From Lithospermum erythrorhizon (lineage: Eukaryota; Streptophyta; Magnoliopsida; Boraginales; Boraginaceae): 64,000 bases of DNA. Position numbers and translations under genes: made by a program. Of this stretch, positions 11,562-23,936 are shown piece by piece. Every line of letters begins with the position of its first letter. The first letter of the stretch is position 1. The notes beneath the pieces are model-generated. The model was not told where the DNA came from. It made no database searches and saw nothing but the letters and a program-made list of their open reading frames with translations. The stretch is taken from NCBI GenBank assembly GCA_019722365.1, contig JADFUC010000748.1:39314-103313 (forward strand), written 5' to 3'.

Positions 11562-11908
11562 AACATGTCCCTGGTCCTTCCATAAACGATCTAAGCTAGA
11601 TGCAGCGTGTATCGACCCATGTATTGTGTTGCCGACATGCTTAGTATCCTGCCTAAGTACGAACAAGTGTGTACGTTCTCAAGAATGAAACTCGAAGGCA
11701 ACTTTCTCGGTATAGTTGTTTGTAGCTAATGTATCGTCTACCTTAAATTTTTTTGTGAATTTGATAGGTTTATCTTGTGAATAACCTATCAGCCTATGCT
11801 TGAGAAAACATGTAGGCATATGCCTTCCTATTCAAGGTTGCCAGATTGAGACGATTAGATCAGTTGGATATTTTCTCAATATTTCTTGTTTGTGTAACAT
11901 TTCCTTGA

Positions 11909-11914
11909 AATAAA
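11909..11914 (+). promoter_or_regulatory. Candidate polyadenylation signal of the CAR gene
   Basis: AATAAA about 350 bp after the CAR stop codon, a normal plant 3' UTR distance. No other canonical hexamer between the stop and this point was noticed. Confidence 0.45.
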
Positions 11915-11939
11915 GTTGCAATTCTCAGACACTAAACAA

Positions 11940-12755
11940 AACGGGATTTATATATGGACAACTGTAAATTCCTACTAGTCAATTTTGCAATGGGTGGACG
12001 GAGGGGCATTCTCGAACGGGAAAAGAATCAAGTGAATTCGAAAGAATTAAACGAGATGTTCAAATTCATTTGAAGTTTTCAACATTGTTAGTTGAGGATG
12101 TAGTGATGAGGAATAAATCTTTACATTCATATTCATCCTGGAGTATTATTTTGATAATTTTTGCAATATAATTTACAAGTTTCATGGTTTAAGTTTTGAA
12201 TCGAAAAATAAAAGTGAAAATAACTAGTATTTTTAATTAAAGGAAGTAATTAGATTCATGCCCTTTTAATATACTATTCCGAAATAGAATTCTTCCAAAT
12301 CTCAATTCAATTGTAATTTTCAAAATTAACGTGATGTTTGTAGGTTTTGAATTCCAAGATAGTTGCGACAACGAAGGCCAACGCTTGGTCCCCCATTTTA
12401 TTTAATTTTTTATTGCTTGCTGATACCTTCATCATTCATTTCCATGCATGCTTTTGTATTTGACCACTTCTATTAATTATGGAATATTCCTATCAATCTA
12501 TCATACCATATCTTTACTAGATTATCTTCCCCAATGAACCTTTACCTACCACTACTATAGTTTAATCCCCTCCATCTTACAATATTTCATATTTTTACTC
12601 AAGATATTTTAGAGATGGACTATAAGATAGATTTTTATTAAGACATCCTCAATTACTGATTGGTTGATAATTGTTATGTCTAAAATAAAGTCATTTTATT
12701 CAACTAATAATAAGCCATCATAAAAATGTAAGGAAAAAGGATCGGTTGGTTAAAT
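11940..12755. other. Intergenic between CAR gene and repeat block
   Basis: Ordinary AT-rich sequence with no gene or repeat terminus recognised. It marks the boundary between the gene-bearing left part and the transposon nest that starts at about 12757. Confidence 0.5.
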
Positions 12756-12756
12756 A

Positions 12757-14930
12757 TGTCAGGCCCATTTTCGGGCGTTCTTCAGTGCTACTTTGTAATT
12801 AAGCATGACCATACTGAAGTCATTACATGCTGAGGTGAAATCGTTATGTCCAGAACAGCTAGAATCGCCTGACCGATGGGCGACTTCGATTTTAAAACTA
12901 CTCGTTTCCTTTAAAAAATAAGATTACATATAATATTTCAAAATAATCCACAGAGTTTAAAAAGCTTTCTAAATTAAATGGTGATATCTAGCCAAGCCGG
13001 CTCAGTATATATAAATGCTCGAATAAGCGATGTCTTGTGAAATTTCTGAAAGTAAATCATCTTAGAATAAAATATGACAAATGAAATTAAAGTTTCAAAA
13101 GGAAAATCTGGCAATCGAAAGCAGGTTGACAACGCGTCAAAATCGATTTGTGAGGATCTACTGTGGTGCTTTCGGCTGGCCACTTTCGGAACAAAACTGC
13201 CGAACAACCTGCTTGGCTCATTGCCGCTGTCGACTGACACCAGATGAAATGCATGATAAAGGGGTGTAAGCCACGAGCAGTGAAAACGCGGGGTGAAGCT
13301 GCAATGCAGACGAGTCGTCCCGATAATATAATAGTCAAATATGGATAAAGAATACATATATCGGGACTCACAAAAATTAAATCTGACGTGATTCGCGGGA
13401 AGTCTCGGGCATAATACATGAAGATATAATGAAGGTTTGTGACGCACAATTCGGAAAGAAATCAAGAGAGACTGTGGCGACTAAAACTCTATTAAATCCA
13501 GACCTCACTATCTGCCATTATCCACGGCATTATACGGCGCTTGTCTTGTATCAAACGATCAGTCTACTGCGTGAATGGACTAATCAATAATCGCATGGCT
13601 TATCTCACGCGGTATAAAGGTGAGCAGCTTATGCACACAAGAGTATAAAATACTTGTAGCTTATACACAAAATTATAAGTAGCGTATTCATCTGTGAAGT
13701 AGAAGGCCACGTGGCGTAAATGCAGCTGAGTCTGAGACACACAACAGCATACCTGAGAGTATAGTCGCATTTCTTATACGCTAAGTATAAGGCACGCTTA
13801 TACACTAAGTATAAGGCACGTATCGTCGCATATGAGGAAGGAGGTCGCACAACACAATCATCCCGACATAGGTCGAATCACGATCCTTTCCAGAGGCACG
13901 CCAGTGTAGATAACTCACAACCGTCCTACCGATGGCGACTCTTTCTGCTCCCAGACAATATCCAAGCACGTGGCTAAAACATCTCACGATTGTAAGTCAG
14001 GCACAATGGCCGGAGAGCCCACGAAATCATAATTGCGAAATGAGGCCCTTGAAATCATAAGTCTTGTGAGGCCAAAGAAATCGAGGAAATATAAGTTGGG
14101 AGTTATTTATTGCTTACCTCGAGCAATCTTGACGCCCTGGGGAATATAATCACGTAATCATATAGCAATTACATGTTCTACGATTTATAATGAATCACGT
14201 AAAGTAACACCGTGAGATAAATCTTTCGCCTGGCAGCTACCACAACCTCCATAGCGAACACGATCACGGTAGCGCCGCACACGCGTCAGCGCTAAATAGC
14301 ATGGGAAAGTATAATCGAGACCTACTCTTATGCCGGCGTGCAGAATCGTAACCGACTTCTTGGGGCGCTCTTGATGCAACATGGCGGATAAGCTATCAAT
14401 TATAATCCCGGCCAGACTGTGACAATCGATCCACATTGTAGATTTCCATCTTATTACTTAATCATTACAAATCAAATTATAAGTCATTTTAGTTAATGTG
14501 AGTCCATAATTAACAACTTTATACTCAAAATATCAATTATAAGCTGGCAAAATTAACATTTTTGACTAGCTGCCTTTAATCAATTTTAAATGTCATGAAA
14601 ATTTAATATCATAATAACTATAATAAGGTCTGACATAACCTCCTACATTTAAGTCTTAGAAAAATATCAACCCAAAAAGTCAAGCTGAAACTAAAAGTCA
14701 ACCCAGCCGTAACATCCTCGAAGCGACCTACAAATCATGAATTAATCCTTATATACGTCCACAGACATAACCAACTAAGATTCATCATAAAATTGAATTA
14801 TGGAAAAGTCAACTATGGTAAAATGAGAAATATCTCGGGGCAGAAATTTCTTACACTTAACTCGAAGAATGATGGGGAGAAACGATATTAAAGCGATGCG
14901 AGTTTGAGCGTGTCGAAATGGAAAAAGATC
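12757..14930 (-). mobile_element. LTR A, truncated long LTR of the Tekay/Del-like family
   Basis: Aligns by eye with LTRs C and D. Shared blocks include AAACTACTCGTTTCC (12894), the GGGGTGTAAG...GGGGTGAAG block (13261-13300), ATAATATAATAGTCAAATAT (13323), palindromes CTTATAC..GTATAAG (13773-13791 and 13797-13815), ATAATCACGTAATCATATAG (14147) and ATGATGGGGAGAAACGATAT (14870). The terminal 150-200 bp present in C and D after this are missing, so the right end is truncated near 14930. No coding sequence. Orientation is that of a minus-strand element. Confidence 0.7.
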
Positions 14931-16450
14931 TTGAGTTTGTACAAATGTACTTTAGAATGAAATTAAAAATAAAAATGATTACAAATATACTCTAGCGATG
15001 AAATTTGCATCTTAATATGTAAATTCAAATGTACTCGGTATGATCTGAATGTAATACGGATAAAGTTATGTATTTTTATGTTGACGGTCGATATTAAATT
15101 GACGTAGATTAGCTCCGATGGTGAAACCCCCGTCAACTACAATAATCGATCGATTGACATTCTGAAAGTTGAAGTTAGCATGTAATTAGCGTTATTAGAT
15201 TTGATGAATTTGGCCTAGCAATTACACCCGCAGTGCTCCAGTAGGGTTTGTCTCATTTGAGAAACTTCACAGGTGGGTCGCTTTGATCTAGGGTGGCAAG
15301 TCAGCTGAGCAACAATGTAGTTAACTATGGGATGGGCTTAGAAAGAAGAAGCGTCTTGAGTGGCATAAGTAGTACTGATCAGTCGTATCAAGCGGATCGC
15401 GCGCATCTTTGGGTCGGGTACAACTCTCCCGGCTTAAGTGCAGCGTCCTCGTTGAGCATAGCAATCGAACCTACTTAGTTAGGTGTGAGATTACAGAGGT
15501 GGGCACCTGCAGGCAGAGGTGTCCAGCGTTTGTCTTGCATGCAACAGCTTTGTTCACCCTTGTTCGGATGTCGGCTCACGATACCATTTGCGCCCGGCCA
15601 GCCTTTGGTCGGTGCGGTGTATGGAGCTGATGAATTTGGCACAACAAACCCATGCAGTGCTCTACGTTTGTCACCGCTCGCGTGCTTTCATTTGAGAAAG
15701 CTTCCCAGTGGGTCGCCGTCTAAATTGCGAATTGACTGCGGCTTAACAATGAAGTTCTTATAGGATGAGCTTCCGAGAAGAAGATGCGCTTGGTGGTATA
15801 AGTAATCTTGTCAGGTCATTATCAAATAGATCCACCCAACGCGTCTTTGGGTCGGGTATTCATAGCACCGTATTAGTATTAGCGCGTGAAGCGAACACTA
15901 TTGGAGAAAATCTGCATAAACCATGGTGGAAGCGTCCGCAAACACGTGCTTTTGGACAAATGGAGCAAGCGTAGTGAAACCAAATGTCGAGTTACGGGCG
16001 TCATGATTTTAAGCGTCATGGGCCAGCGTAAACTCACGAATATGTGGCAATCAATAATGTCCCATTGGTTGATCTGACCCACCAAAAGTTGCCATACAAT
16101 CATTGCATCCAGTATAATAAACCACTGCTTTATTAAATGCATATTTTGTAATTAGAATTATATAAATGTAATTAAACAATTTAATGGTAAACTAAAATAA
16201 TTAGCGAACGAGACAGAAATGCCAGATGTTAATCATTATAATTAACTAATTATTTAGACATATAATTTTTTTTAATAATAAAGTGCGAAGAAAAATCGCC
16301 CTGAAATGTAGCAGCCGAGAAGCGTCTGACATTCTATATTAATTAACTACTTGAAAATACCTTTATTTATGAATTAATTATATAGCATTAGTAGTGTAAT
16401 TAAATGATGCAGTCTAGTAGAAAAAACATGACATCTAACGTAACAGTCTA
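14930..16450. repeat. Unassigned repeat with a diverged tandem duplication of about 430 bp
   Basis: Segment 15202-15420 recurs at 15628-15859. Matching blocks in order are TGATGAATTTGGC, GCAGTGCTC, CATTTGAGAAA, GTGGGTCGC, AAGAAGA..GCG and TCTTTGGGTCGGGTA. The region is GC-richer than its neighbours and has several short open frames that match nothing I know. It lies between LTR A and LTR B, probably part of another element. Confidence 0.6.
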
Positions 16451-16790
16451 TTAAATAATTAAATAAATAAAATATTATTATTTGAGTAGCTTAGTAGAAA
16501 CGTGACACCATACTTGATAGCCTCGGCGTAAGCAATTAAATAATTAAATAAATAAAATATTATTATTTGAGAAACCGTAGAGAAAACGTGACATGCTAAC
16601 GTCACCTCAACGTAACTTGTGTATTAAATAATTAAATAAATAAAATATTATTATTTGAAGCGTAGAAAAACATGACAAGCGAACCGCCTCAGCGTAACTT
16701 GGTCATTAAATAATTAAATAAATAAATTCTTTATTGTTGTAAAAGCTGCATGACAAGCGTGATGAGGCGCCGCGTAAACGAAACATTTTA
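16450..16790. repeat. Tandem repeat, about 85 bp period, four copies
   Basis: Copies start near 16450, 16535, 16623 and 16705. Each has the conserved AT-rich core ATTAAATAATTAAATAAATA (then AAATATTATTATTTGA in the first three) and a more variable part with GTAGAAA(A)CGTGACA or CATGACA. The last copy is decayed. Confidence 0.85.
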
Positions 16791-17156
16791 CAATTAAAAT
16801 AATAAAATAATTTTACCATTTCGAAGAATAAACATAGATCCACGTCATGGCTTTTATAATAATTATATAAATATAAATATTCTTATTAAATCTAAATTAT
16901 AACGTCATAACGCATATTTTTTTTAAAAACAAATTTTACGCTGACAACCGCAAATTAAACAATTAAATATAAATTATGGACAAATTAAATAAAACTAATC
17001 TAATTACTCCTTAAATTATAACAATAAATCAAATATTTTTAGTCCTTATTTATTACTCCTTAAAATAATATAAATTAAAATTTACAAAACAAACATTAGA
17101 GACAAACCTTTACTTTTTATGATACATTTTCAAATTATAATCAATTATCCTACATA

Positions 17157-17395
17157 AGAAGAAAAATAGATAAGTTCATAACAATTGTATAATAAATAAT
17201 AATTTAAATTGAAAATAAAAATGAACAAACATACCTCTTCGTTTGATATTGCTACATAACAATAATCAAGAAAAATAGATAAGTTCATAACAATTGTATA
17301 ATAAATACTAATTTAAATTGAGAATTAAAAATAACAAGCATACCTCTTCATTTGATGTTGTTATATAATAATAATCAAAGCAAAGTTAATAACAA
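17157..17395. repeat. Tandem duplication, about 115 bp unit
   Basis: AAATAGATAAGTTCATAACA begins both copies (about 17164 and 17273), and each ends with CATACCTCTTC(G/A)TTTGAT. AT-rich and non-coding. From here to 18150 I see no gene; a run of TATA at about 17490 and a low-complexity flank are the only other features. Confidence 0.75.
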
Positions 17396-18154
17396 TAAAT
17401 AATAACAATTTAAAAGACAACAAATAAAAGCTAACAATGAAAAATTAGGTTAGGAGAAAATGAGAAAGAGGTTGTGAAAGATGTGTGAGTTATATATATA
17501 TAGGGGGAGAAGCACATGAAATTGGTAGATATGAAATTCCATGTGGCATTATTGTGGCATTTTATATTTAGATAACGTCATAGAAACGAAGTAACTAGAT
17601 ATTTCCCTCAAAATTTTCCCGCCTACTGTTCTCATTTACTATTTGAATTAAAAGCAACGCAGCAGGCGTAACAAAAACATAAACAATTTCCGCCCGATGT
17701 ACTTTGATAAAATGTCTTTCTATTTGGCGTATTTGTGGGAAAATTGTGATTACTAAGCACGTCATAGAGTGATAAAGTGTATGATCTTTGACATGTTTGT
17801 GAAGAATGTTGATTTGCGTTACCTGAAAGTCACGTAGTCGCCATAATGAAAAAAAGAAGCGAGTTAAAAGGCGGCCTAAAACATATATAGAAATTGTACA
17901 GCCTGTAAATAAATGCCAAACATAAATTATAAAGAAGCCAAAACACAACTTCACAAATTTTCAAGGCCAAAACATACTACAAATAAATAATCTATAATTC
18001 AAGATCAATCAAATACTTTTTATCGAAATACATACATTGGGTGGGGTGGGGATTTTCTAAGAGCTAATTAATAAAACCACTTATCTGATGCATTAACTCT
18101 TCTCGAAGGTTCGCAAACATTTGCCGGAACTCATTATTAGCATCAACTTGAGAC

Positions 18155-20572
18155 CTCCCGAAGCGTGTGAGAATCATTATAATCTGAACACGAGTCGCAT
18201 CTTGAGTAGACGACTCGGTTAAAGAACTACCCGTTTATCCAAAAATTTGATTTACAATTAAAATTCTGAAAGAAACAGTTTTTTAAAATTCCTGATGTAA
18301 AAATTGTCTCCCCAACCAACGACTCCATATATATGCAGTATCGAAAAGGCGATGTGCAGCCGAAGCTACAATGGGAGTAATATCGTATCACGAATCACAA
18401 AATAATTGTCGGCAAATAAAATCTGAAAATAGAAATACAACGATTAAGAAATAGGTTGTGTATTACAACTGCTTGAGACTATGAGGATCTACGGCCACCG
18501 TCTTTCACTAGCCGCTGCCGGAATATAAACTCTCAAACAACCTCGACTGTGCCGACATCGGCACAGCGTGATGAAATGCCGCCCAAAGCGAATAGGGGTG
18601 TAAACCCCGCCAAGCTTAGTGAAAACTTAACACAGGGGTGAAACTTAAGCCATACAAAGCAGGACAGATCAATAGATATAGTAGTCAATATGAATAAATA
18701 TGTATACCCCAGGACTACCTAATAAGGCCATATCATAAAATTCCAAAGAAGGTATCGGACATAACATGTGAAGATATAATATAAAGTCTCAATAAGGCAA
18801 TCACCAGGAATAAAATCACGGAGAGTCCACCCGGCGAGCTATAACTCACAGTCGTCGAGCCATCAGTACCATATCTCCCTGGCCCATGCCCGACCTCACA
18901 ATGCGCGTCCAGATACACTTGCGAGGAATGGACGATCGCTAATAAACACGCTCTTTAGTAGTATAAGGTGACGCCCAACGATGCATGACAAGTGATCAGG
19001 TAATCATAAAGCTCTTATACCCAAACTATAAGACCAAACCGCGCCTCACAGTAGTATAAGGCCCGATACAACAATCGCCTGACAAAGTGATCATAGATAA
19101 TCGTACATTTCTTATACGAAATATAAGGCCAAACCGCCTTATACCGTAGTATAAAAAGTCACCTCAAAGTCACGCTTCATTGACACCTCCCGACAACTAA
19201 CTATATTCAGACAATATCAAAGCACACGGCTAAATGCGTCTCGCTGATCAAACATCAATAAGAACGCGGCAGAATACGGGAAACACGAGTACTGAGGCCA
19301 CGGAACCTGAAATGCGGCAAGGCCACGAGCACAAGAAGCGTAAGTTGAGGTTCAAGCTATTCTTTACCTCAAGCAAATCTTAGCGCCACATAAATACAAT
19401 CACATAATCATATTATGGCTCGCACAAATAGATACACATAATCATATACAACAATGACATGTTTCACACAATTTAAGTAAGTGCGTAAAGTACTTTAGTG
19501 AGATAAGTACTACTTTCACTAGCACCCTGAAAATCCTCATGAGAAATCCTGATCGCGATGGCGCACTTTCGCGTCGGCGCTAACAAAACACCCGGAAGTA
19601 CAATCAAAACCTACTACTATACTTGCATTCTAGAATCGTTACCGACTCTAAGTGGAGCGATTCTTTAAGCGGTCTAAGCGATGAATAAGATTAGCGAAAT
19701 AACTATGACCCCGTCCCGGGCCACTGACAATCGCCCCCCTCTAAAATTTCCACCTTATCGACATTTCAAATCAACTTATAAGTCATCTTTATTTAACTCT
19801 GAGTCCATAATTAACAACCTATACTCCAAAATCCCGATTGACTCAACACCGTCGCGCTTTCTCGGCTAACCCCTACAATCGATTATAAATCATAATTACG
19901 ACCTTCTGACCGCTCTGATAGAAGTTCCCAATTAACCTTTACATTTAAAGAGTCTGCATAAAAGTCAACATCAAAAAGTCAACTAACTTAGAAAAAGTCA
20001 ACTGTCACGAAATCACCAAACAACGTCTTAGCTAAACTTGAATTAACTCTTTATATTAAATGCATCTTACCCTATGAACTTAGAAACACAATTAAATTCA
20101 ATTTAGCAAAAGTCAACTAAAAGTCAACTATGTCAAAACAGAAATATCTGAGATTTGAACTTTTACCTTAATTCAAAGAAGATGATGAGGAAGATATTCG
20201 GCAGCGATCTTTAGTTTGAAAGCAAGCGATTGAAGAAAGCTGAAAGAAAATTTCAAGGGGGAGGAAGGCGATGGAATATTTGACAGCTCAAGAAGGGGAT
20301 AAGGATGAGTTGATGTTGATGAAAGAAAGGATAAGAATGATAAGATATTTAAGGATAAAACTGAGTCGTTCGGTTTCATTAAATTTTCCTTTAGTACTTA
20401 AATCTCCCAGTAAAACGATTCCCGATGTAAAATTTCCATGACATAAACTACTACTCATATAATACTAGTCTAGGTACATTACTCTTATTAGAAATTATTT
20501 ATACTATCTCACAGGTCCCTTGCGGCCGAATTTTTTTATAATAATTAATTTTTTTAACATAGCAGGTTATTA
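18155..20572 (-). mobile_element. LTR B of the Tekay/Del-like family, probable solo LTR
   Basis: Shares with C and D the start-proximal ATCATTATAATCTGAA (18174), CAACGACTCCATATATAT (18318), GGGGTGTAAAC and GGGGTGAAAC (18595-18645), AGATATAATATAAAGT (18771), the TATAC/GTATAAGG palindrome cluster (19013-19152), ATTATAAGTC-type blocks, and an end resembling GGTTATTA (20563-20570). About 2.4 kb, close to full length. No internal region with gag or pol adjoins it in a recognisable form. Strongly diverged from C and D. Confidence 0.65.
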
Positions 20573-23130
20573 GAATGGGGAAAAGGATTGAAGATAGAGG
20601 CTGGTCTCGGTCTTTGAAACCGGGCGTGATCACTTTTCTACCCTCACCGACCTCCTCGAGAACATTCCATACTGCATATCCGATGCAAACTTCAAAGGGT
20701 CCATCTGCCTTACTTACGGCCTTGAAAAAGCAGTACATACTTCTCCTGGCGTACAAAAGATGGAAATTGAGAGGCCATTAGTTGGAAAACGATGTATAAT
20801 AGGCGTTCATAACAATTGCAAGAAATACCACCCAAGCCTGTTGAATTTAGCATTATGAGTGCCTTCGTCCGCCCCGTCGGCTTTGGTTTTCTTTCAATTT
20901 TGCGCAGAAGAGTTTGAGAGCGGCAAGGGGCCGAACTCACATTTTTTCTCCTAGAAAATAAGCGAGGAAATGAAATGATTCCGTAATAGAGCTGATTTAA
21001 TGGCAGTTCAATCAATAAATCAGAACAACTAAACAAATTTGAATTTATGAAACTTAACATCATTCTATCAAAATCGATACAACAAAATTAAAACCACAGG
21101 ATAGTTCTTTTGAAATCAAAGCAAAGTAGTAAATATTCTTCTCGATAAGAGTAGTAAATAAATCAAAACAGTTAAAAGCGAAATAGAATGAAGAAAGACT
21201 ACGAAGCTTTATTAGGTTTTTTTGAATTAGGTTACCCAAGCCGTATCGACGGCCTTGGTGACGGCTCTTTTGGGACACTGCGTAAATGTGGTGAGTAAAA
21301 TGTTGGATAAATGAATCCACGTTGCTTAGGTATGCATCGAAAGGAGCCGCTTAGATCTACAAATCCATTAGCGTCATCCGATCGGCGTTCACCGGTCTTG
21401 CTTTCTTAGTAAATGCTAAGCTTCGCGGTACTATGAACAACATAGAGAAAGATGCCAGCCGTTGATTAACATATCTAAATCAAATAATTACGCTAATACA
21501 AAATAATAATTAAGCGAAAATATTAGGATTCAATTAACTCTGATTCAATATAAAAGCTGCTAAATATGAAGCTGCTTGAATAGTTCGGTGAAAATAAACA
21601 ATTCAAATAGAAATAACTTCTGATTATTGAAAATAATCATTGACAACTACGACTCCATGACATCAAAATCAAGTTCAAATATAGTAAATAACATCAACAA
21701 CTACAACTACAGTATACTAACGACCAAGTTCAAATATAGTACTAAACAATTACAACAAGGTCAAAAACTGTTTTTTTTCACATAAGGCGGTTAAGCGAAA
21801 CATTGGAAGCACAAGCGAGGCAATATACTAAATCAAGTCCAAATATACTCACGCAGCAAATCCATATTCCATGGCAGTCCTTGTCGTTCTTTTGAAGTAT
21901 TACATATGAAAACTATAATACAACAAATGCAATCCACAACCATTCTTTTAATAGAAAACAACTAAGATTATTATAACCAATCGTCAACGATGCGTCTGAA
22001 CAACTTCACCGGTATACTAACAGCCAAGTTTAAATATAATGCTAAGCATTTACAATAATAAGCGAGTCAAAATCATTTTTTAATATTTCACATGAAGACT
22101 ATAATACAACCAATGCATATGTTTCCTATCGAATCATTTCAGATACTATACAAGCAGTTCATAATCTATTCGGATACAACCAAGTCTATATAAATATTAT
22201 TGCGCATGAAAGACTTTAATACATAAGTGAACATAGCGAAGCGAGGCGAATTGAACCAAGACTACATCTACGCTACAACAAAACGTCCACGTTAAGACAA
22301 CCACATTTTACTACTAAAAACTACAGCCAAATCCATATCGTCGGCCGTACTACTAGCAGCTAGCAGTCCCGTACTCTGACAGGTCCATAATCGTTCTTTA
22401 ATATTGCATGAAACTATATCTGGCAAAATGCAATACAATTGCAATATATTATACAAGTTCAAATATAAAACTGAAGGACTAACCTTGAAAGCGGAGTCAG
22501 AGTCGTTCGCTTTATATCACCGTAAACATTAACACTTAGGCTGACATGTATTAGGTTCGGGCGAATTTCGAGAAACCAGCCGGAAACTTCATCACGACCA
22601 ACCTTAACAATTAAATAAGCGAAAAGATATGTCGATAATATAGATACGCTAAAAGTGAAAAAAAAATAAAAATTATTGATCACGTGCTCATTAAGGTATC
22701 GTAATTATGCTTTCGGGCGTGTTTGACGAAGCGAAGTACATGGAGTCTAGAATGTCCTCTTGAGACATGGTTGTTAGCGGAATACAAACGATCACGGATG
22801 GATCGATTAGTTGGCTCATTAATCACCAATTTAGAGCTAGTTTCGGACGGATTTATCAATGATGGTTTGAACCATCACAGTGCGATAAATTAACGCCATC
22901 CCTTCATCGGTCGAAGCGTAAACTCGTGGTAACAAAATAAGTTGCATCATTGCATTCCGCAACATGTCTTACATTGCGGTTAGTTGGCAACTTGATGATG
23001 TCATTATCTCAGTCTGACTCAGCGGTCTTGACTTAGCGAGTCTTGTCTTGGGTTGAAACTTAGGATAAGGTCTTGGACTTTGAAACAAAGGATAAGGTCT
23101 TGGATGACTTTTACCTCCTCTTTTATTTCC
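20573..23130. other. Unassigned degraded repeat region
   Basis: No recognisable domain on either strand. A diverged direct repeat is visible: TATACTAACGACCAAGTTCAA (21712, first 20 bases) and TATACTAACAGCCAAGTTTA (22013), each followed by AAATATA, a TTTACAA-like stretch and later CATGAA(G)ACTATA. The block 22980-23130 reads on the minus strand as a Pro/Arg-rich start (RPYPLFQSPRPYP), which might be the start of a transposon ORF but matches nothing certain. Confidence 0.4.
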
Positions 23131-23159
23131 CATACTTTAACACAATAATTCCTAAACCA

Positions 23160-23480
23160 CAAATTAACAATTAATAATTATTACTAAAATTAGACAAATC
23201 TTTATAAATGACTAAAATCGAAATAACAATTACAAATTAGTACTAAAATTAGACAAATCGAAATAAATCGAAATCAGTATTGTACTAAAATTAATTTAAC
23301 AGAGTAAATTTAACAATTACAATTACAAATTAGTACAAAAATTATAAATTAGTACTAAAATTACAAATTAGTACTAAAATTAGACAAATCGAAATAACAA
23401 TTTCAAATTAGTACTCAAATTAGAGAAATTAACACAGTAAATTAAATCGAAATCAAGTATTGTACTAAAATTAATTTAAC
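23160..23480. repeat. Short-period AT-rich array (TTAGTACTAAAATTAGACAAATC units)
   Basis: The word AGTACTAAAATTA recurs at least four times, with AATTACAAATTAGTACTAAA and AGACAAATCGAAATAA as common blocks; two longer copies share GAAATCA(A)GTATTGTACTAA. Spacing is irregular, so this is a scrambled tandem array rather than a clean satellite. Confidence 0.7.
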
Positions 23481-23660
23481 ACAAATAATTCTGGTTCAAT
23501 TTGTTGATTTGACATAATAATAGTTGATTAACACTTTAAATTACTAAATTAATTAATTTAACATAATTAATTTACACTTTATTTAAATGAAATAAATTTT
23601 CTAATTAATTTAACCTGATTATTTTATACTTTAAATTAATTTAACCAATTGATCATCTGA

Positions 23661-23795
23661 GTTAGGAGGAGGTATGGTTAGGGAGGAGTGCGTCTGCGTA
23701 CCATCGGCCCAGAGGCGGGGGAGGTTTTAGAGGAGGGAAACGGGAGGAGGAGGGAAAAGAGAGGAGGAGTGAGATTAAGGTTTGAAAGGGGGGGG
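23661..23795 (+). other. Purine-rich GGAGG tract
   Basis: About 135 bp in which the plus strand is almost all G and A, with many GG and GGG runs (GGAGGAGG, GGGGGAGG, GGGAGGAGGAGGG, then GGGGGGGG at 23788). Such a strand could form G-quadruplex or triplex structure. It ends about 140 bp before LTR C. Confidence 0.6.
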
Positions 23796-23936
23796 TAGAT
23801 GATGCGAGATATTTTGGGTTTAATGGTTAAAATTAACCCATACGTCGCCTGATAGAAGCAAATATATAAAAACGTCATACTTTCGAGCCTTGCACCAAAT
23901 AATTATTTCAAATATCCAGCCAGTATATATATATAT

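Noticed and set aside
12974..13465. 163-residue open frame on the minus strand
   Set aside because: Lies inside LTR A; the same LTR segment in B, C and D is not open, so it is chance.
13620..13830. Regular spaced short palindromes considered as a CRISPR-like array
   Set aside because: Units are imperfect, spacers are not unique inserts, and the same cluster recurs in every copy of a plant LTR.
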